Shown here piece after piece: positions 7,244 to 12,361 of a DNA stretch of 16,756 nucleotides. The position numbers and the translations under genes were made by a program. Within the stretch, counting starts at the first letter, position 1, and each line of letters begins with the position of its first letter. Source of the stretch: Candidatus Woesearchaeota archaeon CG10_big_fil_rev_8_21_14_0_10_36_11 (GTDB lineage Archaea > Nanobdellota > Nanobdellia > Woesearchaeales > GW2011-AR9); assembly GCA_002762845.1 (NCBI GenBank), contig PCYB01000021.1:1-16756 (forward strand), read 5' to 3'. The notes under the pieces are model-generated. The model did not search any database, had not been told where the DNA came from, and saw only the letters and a program-made list of their open reading frames with translations.

Positions 7244-8671
7244 TTATTTCAGTAATATAATCATAAACGCAACGATAAGCACCAATACAAGGACCACAGC
7301 AATAATCAATATTGCAACGACAATATCTTCTGTCGTGTACGGATCTTCTATTGTATGAACAACTGCTGCTGATGTTACCGCGCTACTTTCCGAACCTGAA
7401 CCGGTTGTCGTTCCAGTTGTACCAGTTTCTGTTGTAGTTGTATCATCTGAAGGGGGGGTTACAACAACTATTTCTTCTTCCTCTTCAGGAACATTCTGAA
7501 CACAAGATTTTATGTCAACATCAACATTTTCTATATCCATAACTTCATCATTATCAATGTATGCTCGTACGTCTAAAGAATACTTTTTTACTTTTACGTT
7601 AGTAGGTAACGTAAACGTAAACAATCTGTTCCACGTATCATCCGTGTTACCATTTTTATCAAGTTCAATAGTTTCAATATTTTCATTGATATCAAGTTCT
7701 TCATTATAAATTGAAAGGGCAGCATATCTCTGCCTGTCAGAACCAAAGTTCTTTAACGTGACGTCCATTGTGAAACTGGTATCGCATTTTGTAAGAGACG
7801 TAGGTAAAACGGTAGATTGAATTATTCTCACATCGTCTTTCTCATGTTTAACTTCAAACGTAAGTTCACGGTCAATTTTATGTTTCACACCATTACTATC
7901 TTCTGTTCGTAATGTAATATCAAACGTATAATCTTTCGCGTCTGCATCTTCATCAATGTTAAACGTTACAGTAAATTCGTCTTTATCTCCAGCGCCAAGA
8001 TCGCCAAGGTCATAATCTTCTTCAAAACTACCATCAAAAATGTCATCATCATCAGATTGAATCGTTAATTCTATATTTTCAATGTCACTTTTGTCGGTAT
8101 CATAGTCTTTATCAAAAAGATTTCTATATTTAAATGTGAAAGACATTTCAGTAAATGGTTGTACGTTTTCTTCAAGATCAAACGTTTTGTCTTCACCATC
8201 AAAATTGTCAGTTTCAGCATTCCCTTGGTCATTAGTATATTCAACTTTAATGTTGGTTAAATCAAGCATTGATTTTGTTACTTGTCGAAGTGTTGCTGTA
8301 TCTGTACTTCCTGAAAGGGCGATTATTGCAATGTTTGTTTCACCGGAATTTTCATCATGGGAGACATCAATAGAAAGGGTTGTAGAAACTTCACCGGCAA
8401 CACCATCAACTGCTGCTGGAACAGTAATGTTTTTAGAAGTGTAAACATAATCTGCAGGTAAATTGGTAAGAGTAATTGTCGTTATAACCTCTTCAGAACC
8501 GGTATTTTTGAGCGTGAAAGCACTTGTTGTTTCAGCTACTGTTTCTTGGTACTCATCGTTAAATCCACTATAATCAACATCAAGCGTTACAACATCTTCT
8601 ACAAGTTCAATATTTGCAGAAACTGCCGTTGCCAGTATGCACAAGAGTACTAATCCCAAGAGTATTTTCAT
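7244..8671 (-). CDS. Putative S-layer/surface protein with signal peptide and C-terminal membrane anchor
   Basis: The product is 475 aa and very acidic. It has a signal peptide (about 1-19, ending AVSA), a beta-rich N-terminal domain with the NTGSEEV pattern typical of archaeal surface proteins (about 20-130), a second beta domain with DLGDLGAGDKDEFTVTF (about 221-237), a third domain bounded by Cys296 and Cys390, an acidic then Thr/Ser-rich linker (about 392-440) likely to be glycosylated, and a terminal transmembrane helix (about 449-475) with almost no tail. The last two folded domains match those of the 1129-aa neighbour, including cysteine spacing (94 versus 93). This layout is seen in proteins annotated as putative S-layer proteins in DPANN archaea. 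Start at ATG 8671 is favoured over GTG 8686, because the GTG overlaps the GGTGGA site. Confidence 0.75.
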   Translation of the reverse strand: MKILLGLVLLCILATAVSANIELVEDVVTLDVDYSGFNDEYQETVAETTSAFTLKNTGSEEVITTITLTNLPADYVYTSKNITVPAAVDGVAGEVSTTLSIDVSHDENSGETNIAIIALSGSTDTATLRQVTKSMLDLTNIKVEYTNDQGNAETDNFDGEDKTFDLEENVQPFTEMSFTFKYRNLFDKDYDTDKSDIENIELTIQSDDDDIFDGSFEEDYDLGDLGAGDKDEFTVTFNIDEDADAKDYTFDITLRTEDSNGVKHKIDRELTFEVKHEKDDVRIIQSTVLPTSLTKCDTSFTMDVTLKNFGSDRQRYAALSIYNEELDINENIETIELDKNGNTDDTWNRLFTFTLPTNVKVKKYSLDVRAYIDNDEVMDIENVDVDIKSCVQNVPEEEEEIVVVTPPSDDTTTTETGTTGTTTGSGSESSAVTSAAVVHTIEDPYTTEDIVVAILIIAVVLVLVLIVAFMIILLK

Positions 8672-8679
8672 TGTAATTA

Positions 8680-8730
8680 TATCCACCCCATGTAGTTTCT
8701 ATTCTTTAGTGGTTAATTCTTTATAAATCT
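8680..8730 (-). promoter_or_regulatory. Promoter and RBS of the 475-aa surface protein
   Basis: Minus-strand ACCAAAAGA then TTTATAAAG (TATA about 8719-8727) gives a good archaeal BRE/TATA pair about 48-56 nt before the ATG at 8671. GGTGGAT (about 8681-8687) is the ribosome binding site about 9 nt before the ATG. Confidence 0.6.
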
Positions 8731-8771
8731 TTTGGTAACTTTAAAACTAGTTGAAGAGAATAAAAATAGGA

Positions 8772-8793
8772 TTAAAAAAGTAATAATTTACTT
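8772..8793 (-). terminator. Hairpin plus T-run overlapping the stop codon of the 163-aa gene
   Basis: On the minus strand, AAGTAA (8788-8793) pairs perfectly with TTACTT (8778-8783) around an ATTA loop, followed directly by a run of T. The stem includes the stop codon at 8788-8790. It resembles a bacterial-style intrinsic terminator. Confidence 0.5.
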
Positions 8794-9279
8794 ATTTCCC
8801 ATATAAAAGAACTTCTCAATGGAAACATCTGTATCGTTATAGTTACCCGAACGAGGATGATCCTTTATAGGTTCTGATTTGGTCGCGGGTTGTTCCGTTT
8901 GCTGTGAAAACCCTTGAATTGGAGGTACTGTAGCCATTCTTTGTGCAGAAGACTGACGCGCTAAAGTAGATTTAAGAACTGTAACTTCCCTTTCTAAACT
9001 ATCAACTTTTTCTTTAAATTCTTTTATTGTATTAACAAGGAATGTTGTGTTTTTTGCAAGAATAGTCTTAATTGTATCGTCATCCAACGCAACAGAATCT
9101 GTTGATTCTTTCCGTTTTGTATCAGATACTGTTTCTTTGAAATTTGCATAATCTTCCATTTCATTTTTCTTAAAAATGGTCTCTGCCTGCGCAATAGCAT
9201 CTTCCCTATCACGTGCAAGACCCTGTTTGAATAAATCTACTGCAAGATTATTAACCTTTTGAATTCGTTCTACGTCCAT
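8788..9279 (-). CDS. Conserved-looking hypothetical protein with central coiled coil
   Basis: The product is 163 aa, soluble, with no signal peptide. Residues 1-40 are helical (LAVDLFKQGLARDREDAIAQ), resembling a small helical domain with a regularly spaced hydrophobic face. Residues about 70-105 form a likely coiled coil (FKEKVDSLEREVTVLKSTL). Residues 106-140 are a flexible Gln/Pro-rich linker. The end (RSGNYNDTDVSIEKFFYMG) looks like a short conserved peptide, perhaps a docking motif; this is inference. Start at ATG 9279 is chosen because AGAGGT (9288-9293) lies 8 nt upstream, whereas the in-frame TTG at 9288 overlaps that site. It follows the 52-aa gene by 84 bp. Function unknown. Confidence 0.7.
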   Translation of the reverse strand: MDVERIQKVNNLAVDLFKQGLARDREDAIAQAETIFKKNEMEDYANFKETVSDTKRKESTDSVALDDDTIKTILAKNTTFLVNTIKEFKEKVDSLEREVTVLKSTLARQSSAQRMATVPPIQGFSQQTEQPATKSEPIKDHPRSGNYNDTDVSIEKFFYMGNK

Positions 9280-9342
9280 ATGTATCAACCTCTTTCGTTA
9301 AGGAAAAAAGAAAGAATGCTTTTGGTTATAATGTTTTCTATA

Positions 9343-9361
9343 CTGTTGACGATAGTTCAAC
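9343..9361 (-). other. Small inverted repeat after the 52-aa gene
   Basis: Just past the stop codon of the 52-aa gene, minus-strand GTTGA and TCAAC form a short stem with a 7-nt loop. There is no following T-run, so it is a weak terminator candidate or a chance hairpin. Confidence 0.25.
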
Positions 9362-9363
9362 AA

Positions 9364-9522
9364 CTAACTTGCTGGAACTGAACCACACACAAGAGGGATT
9401 TTAAACGGTAAAACTCCGGCAGATCCCAGATAAACCAATAGCAAACCTAAAACTAAACCTACAAGGAGACCAACAAGAAAATACTTCATTTCGATGATAC
9501 CTAACTGACCCTTTTTATTCAT
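9364..9522 (-). CDS. 52-aa single-span membrane protein with class III (pilin-like) signal motif
   Basis: The reading frame runs from ATG 9522 to TAG 9364 and encodes MNKKGQLGIIEMKYF, then a Gly/Leu/Val-rich helix (about 14-34, VGLLVGLVLGLLLVYLG), then a short tail KIPLVCGSVPAS with one cysteine. The KKG-Q start followed by a Glu and a hydrophobic stretch resembles archaeal class III signal peptides cut by the pilin/archaellin peptidase, although Glu is at +6 rather than the usual +5. Many DPANN membrane proteins start this way. A TATA element lies about 22-30 nt upstream, so the mRNA would be leaderless or nearly so. Start, hydrophobic core and good codon structure support a real gene; function unknown. 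Confidence 0.65.
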   Translation of the reverse strand: MNKKGQLGIIEMKYFLVGLLVGLVLGLLLVYLGSAGVLPFKIPLVCGSVPAS

Positions 9523-9539
9523 ACCCCTAAGAATTTCTT

Positions 9540-9556
9540 TTTTTATATATAAATGT
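9540..9556 (-). promoter_or_regulatory. TATA element for the 52-aa gene
   Basis: Minus-strand CATTTATATATAAAA (about 9540-9554) is positioned so that transcription would begin at or just before the ATG at 9522. It is divergent from the tfb promoter about 35 bp away. Confidence 0.5.
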
Positions 9557-9578
9557 TTCTATTTGATGAACCAACAAA

Positions 9579-9594
9579 CGAAAACTTTATAAAG
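9579..9594 (+). promoter_or_regulatory. BRE/TATA promoter of tfb
   Basis: CGAAAA (9579-9584) followed by CTTTATAAAG (9585-9594) is a textbook archaeal BRE plus TATA box. A start about 24-27 nt downstream gives a leader of roughly 95-100 nt. A second TATA-like AGTATATAAAACT (about 9608-9620) lies downstream and could serve as an alternative promoter. Confidence 0.6.
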
Positions 9595-9621
9595 ACATCA
9601 TGAAAATAGTATATAAAACTA

Positions 9622-9687
9622 ATGTTTGGTGATAGTTCTTATACGGTGACAAAAGAATGCATACAAAATTTGGAAACCAACATTTGA
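9622..9687 (+). other. Possible 21-codon leader ORF and stem in the tfb 5' UTR
   Basis: An ATG at 9622 opens a 21-codon frame ending at TGA 9685-9687, close to the predicted 5' end of the tfb transcript. The ends of this segment are complementary: AATGTTTGGT (9621-9630) against ACCAACATT (9676-9684), with one bulged base. Either could tune tfb expression, or both could be chance. Confidence 0.25.
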
Positions 9688-9715
9688 GTATACAGGAATT
9701 AAGAGGTTTTGAAGC

Positions 9716-10639
9716 ATGATTCGAAAAACACTTAAAGAATGTCCCGAATGTGCAAGTAAAAACATTTACCGTGACGTTGAAAAAGGCGAAACTATTTGTC
9801 GTGATTGTGGTTTAGTTATTGAAGATCGTATGGTTGATTTCTCACAGGAATGGCGAAGTTTTGAAGATGATGGTGGATCAGACAAACGAAGAACGGGAGC
9901 ACCATCTTCACAAACACAGTTTGATCAAGGTCTTGGAACAGAAGTAGGAACAACATCAGATTTCTACAAATTAGGTTCAGATAAGGAAAGAGACAAATTC
10001 TTTCGATTACGAAAATGGAATATCAGAATAAGTACTGCAATCGAACGAAATCTTAAAGTTGCACTTGCTGAACTTAAACGTGTAAGTTCTTTCTTACGAT
10101 TACCGCGCTCAGTTGAAGAAGAAGCTGCACGAATTTATCGACTAGCTGTACAGAAAGGCCTTGTACGAGGCCGATCAATGGAATCTGTCATCGCAGGAGC
10201 ATTATATGCTGCATGTAGAAGACACGAAATTCCACGAACACTTGACGAGATGGGTGAAGCGTCAGGTATTGAAAAAAAAGAAATTGGTCGTACCTATCGA
10301 TTTGTGACGCGAGAATTAGGTATCAGTATTAAACCAAGTAATCCTGCAGATTACATTCCACGGTTTGCGTCTGCGCTTAAATTAAGTCCTGAAACACAAT
10401 CTAAATCCGTTGAGATTCTTGAAATGGCACGTGATGTTGAATTAACATCAGGTAGAGGACCGACAGGAATTGCGGCTGCTGCACTGTATGTTGCATCATT
10501 AATACATGGTGAGAAACGAACGCAGAGAGAAGTTGCTGACGTTGCTGGTGTTACTGAAGTTACCATTCGAAATAGGTATAAAGAACTTATTAAGAAACTT
10601 AAATTGTCAAAGCAGGTTGAGAAAAGTAAAAAAAAATAG
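9716..10639 (+). CDS. tfb: Transcription initiation factor B (TFB)
   Basis: TFB is the archaeal TFIIB homologue that binds the TBP-TATA complex, reads the BRE and recruits RNA polymerase. The 307-aa product has the N-terminal zinc ribbon with Cys9, Cys12, Cys28 and Cys31, the B-reader/linker region (MVDFSQEWRSFED near 39-51), and two cyclin repeats (about 108-200 and 205-297). The helix-turn-helix of the second repeat is EVADVAGVTEVTIRNRYKEL (about 272-291), the BRE-recognition segment. The C-terminus is Lys-rich. Length matches typical archaeal TFB (about 300 aa). A GAGGT site lies 8 nt before the ATG. It is transcribed away from the 52-aa gene and is followed after 17 nt by an AT-rich orphan. 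Confidence 0.97.
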   Translation: MIRKTLKECPECASKNIYRDVEKGETICRDCGLVIEDRMVDFSQEWRSFEDDGGSDKRRTGAPSSQTQFDQGLGTEVGTTSDFYKLGSDKERDKFFRLRKWNIRISTAIERNLKVALAELKRVSSFLRLPRSVEEEAARIYRLAVQKGLVRGRSMESVIAGALYAACRRHEIPRTLDEMGEASGIEKKEIGRTYRFVTRELGISIKPSNPADYIPRFASALKLSPETQSKSVEILEMARDVELTSGRGPTGIAAAALYVASLIHGEKRTQREVADVAGVTEVTIRNRYKELIKKLKLSKQVEKSKKK

Positions 10640-10656
10640 ATTTTCTAATAATTAAA

Positions 10657-11265
10657 ATGGAACACAGAGAGATAAAAACTAAGTTACAACAATATCAATC
10701 AAAAATCATTAAAATTTTGTCTGAAGATGATTGGAAACATTTTAGAAAATATCTTCTTATCAAGAATAAATATTTATCAAATAGTATCAATCAAGAGTTT
10801 GAAAAAGTTTTTTGTGATTTTTATATCCTTAATGGACCAATGGGCTTAAATGAAGAACAAAAAAGAGAATATTTTAGATTATTAATGTCAAAAGAAACAA
10901 GTCTAAGAAATATTTTAGAAAAATTATATGAAATCCCTGGTTGGAAAAATAGCCACAAACTATTTTTAAGTTTTGGGACAAAATTATTACACACAATAAA
11001 TGAGAACTTACCAATATATGATCGTAATATTGCATTCATACTTGAATTAGCAAACCCAATAAACTTTGATTCAATTGATGAAAAAATTAAAAATAGAATT
11101 GAGATTTATGAACAATTAAAAGAAAAGTTTGATAGTTTATTGAAAGACTTAGAGATTCAAGATATTATAAATAATCTCAAAGAAGAATTACACGATTCAC
11201 AGATATCTGATACAAAAATACTTGATTCATTGTTATGGGCATTCTATAGTTCTATTAAAAATTAA
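10657..11265 (+). CDS. Hypothetical AT-rich orphan protein
   Basis: The product is 202 aa, mostly helical, Lys/Ile/Asn-rich and probably cytoplasmic. No confident family is recognised. A central segment near residues 103-130 (PGWKNSHKLFLSFGTKLLH, then INENLPIYDRNI) resembles a pattern I associate with small uncharacterised proteins of bacteria and archaea that may have a helix-hairpin-helix-like fold. This is a weak impression. The base composition is more AT-rich than tfb and the HIT gene on either side, and no ribosome binding site precedes the ATG, so it may be a recent insertion. It begins 17 nt after tfb and could be read from the tfb transcript. It is followed by an A/T-rich tract. Confidence 0.6.
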   Translation: MEHREIKTKLQQYQSKIIKILSEDDWKHFRKYLLIKNKYLSNSINQEFEKVFCDFYILNGPMGLNEEQKREYFRLLMSKETSLRNILEKLYEIPGWKNSHKLFLSFGTKLLHTINENLPIYDRNIAFILELANPINFDSIDEKIKNRIEIYEQLKEKFDSLLKDLEIQDIINNLKEELHDSQISDTKILDSLLWAFYSSIKN

Positions 11266-11290
11266 AATATTTTATTATTTTAAAAGAAAA
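11262..11290 (+). terminator. T-rich end after the orphan gene
   Basis: Just after the stop codon, TTTTATTATTTTAAAA-type sequence provides closely spaced T-runs and a loose inverted repeat. It is a plausible oligo-T terminator and could also contain the TATA element of the next gene. Confidence 0.35.
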
Positions 11291-11323
11291 GAAATAAAAA
11301 AGAAAGCTTATTCAAATACCAAC

Positions 11324-12361
11324 ATGCAACTTACACCAGAAATCAAAGCACAACTTGCAGAACAAAAAAAACAATGTATATTCTGTAAACTTATTGCAGG
11401 AGAAATAGAAGCAAAGACAGTTTTTCAAGATGATGTAACAATTGCCATGCTTGACATTAATCCTATTATCAAAGGACATACATTATTCATGCTGAAAGAA
11501 CATTATCCCATCATGCCGTACATTCCAGCAGGGGAGTTTACCCATTATTTTGGTCTTGTACCTGCATTAACACATGCAATTAAAGAAGGAATATTATCAA
11601 CAGGAATAAATGTCTTTATTGCGAATGGTGGACCTGCAGGACAGCGAGCGCCACATTTCCTTATTCACTTTTTACCGAGAGAAAACGGTGACGGCTTTTT
11701 CAATTTCATGTTTAAAAAGAATGCATCATTGGAAGAAGAAAACATAAAGATTCTTGCTAACAATTTTCCCATAATGATGAATAACCATTTTCAACGTAAT
11801 CCTGCATCGTGGCACACGGGAAAAGGAAATGTTCCATCGTACTTAACAGGGATATACGAAAGCACCACTGTAGTATATGAAGACGAAAAAGTTCTTTGTG
11901 TTATACCGCACAAAGGAGCAGCTCCTGGCCACATAGAAATTTATAGTAAAATTGAAGAAAAGAATATTGAAAAGCTTTCGGTAGACGATTCTGCGCATTT
12001 ATTTTACACAGCATCATTTGCTGCAACGCTTGTGTTTGAAGGTCTTAAAGTTCACGGGACAAACATTATTCTCAAGTCTGGAACATCGGATGATAATCCA
12101 CAGGGTAAACTTTGCATTCATGTCCTTCCACGAATGCAAAACGATAATTTACAAAACATTGTGTGGGAACCGAAACAGCCAAAGTACGATTTAAACTCTG
12201 TTGCAAGCAAGATTAAAGACAAGACATGGAAAATAAAGTATACGGAAGAAACAAAAGTAAGTCCTATTGTAAAACCGAGTGTGATACAAATTAAAGAGAT
12301 TACACCAAAAAGTACATTTGATGAAATACAAAAAGCTATTAAAGAAATACAAAAAGATTAA
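11324..12361 (+). CDS. Tandem HIT-domain protein with both catalytic triads degenerate
   Basis: HIT proteins are nucleotide hydrolases or transferases that use the central His of HxHxHxx as nucleophile. This 345-aa product has two HIT-like domains. Domain 1 (about 15-130) starts with the zinc-type pair Cys18/Cys21 and has LDINPIIKGHTL. Domain 2 (about 160-285) has the matching VYEDEKVLCVIPHKGAAPGH. A short helical C-terminal tail follows. Domain 1 ends in GQRAPHFLIHFLPR, where the central His is Leu113. Domain 2 ends in PQGKLCIHVLPR, where the first His is Lys262 and the central one is Cys264. Neither domain therefore has an intact triad. Start at ATG 11324 is chosen because longer frames run into the preceding gene. 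Its stop overlaps by 4 bases the stop of the convergent fusion gene. A nucleotide-binding rather than hydrolytic role is inferred. Confidence 0.8.
   Translation: MQLTPEIKAQLAEQKKQCIFCKLIAGEIEAKTVFQDDVTIAMLDINPIIKGHTLFMLKEHYPIMPYIPAGEFTHYFGLVPALTHAIKEGILSTGINVFIANGGPAGQRAPHFLIHFLPRENGDGFFNFMFKKNASLEEENIKILANNFPIMMNNHFQRNPASWHTGKGNVPSYLTGIYESTTVVYEDEKVLCVIPHKGAAPGHIEIYSKIEEKNIEKLSVDDSAHLFYTASFAATLVFEGLKVHGTNIILKSGTSDDNPQGKLCIHVLPRMQNDNLQNIVWEPKQPKYDLNSVASKIKDKTWKIKYTEETKVSPIVKPSVIQIKEITPKSTFDEIQKAIKEIQKD

Noticed and set aside
3807..8671. Tandem DNA repeats in the surface-protein genes
   Set aside because: The repetition is at the level of beta-domain style and shared modules; no direct DNA repeat long enough to call was found.
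11222..11323. N-terminal extension of the HIT gene by 34 codons
   Set aside because: It overlaps the preceding gene and AT-rich spacer and reads as low-complexity residues; the HIT domain begins only after Met at 11324.
12358..12361. Overlapping convergent stop codons of the HIT and fusion genes as a regulatory device
   Set aside because: Both stops share a TTAA palindrome; this is compact packing and by itself shows no regulation.
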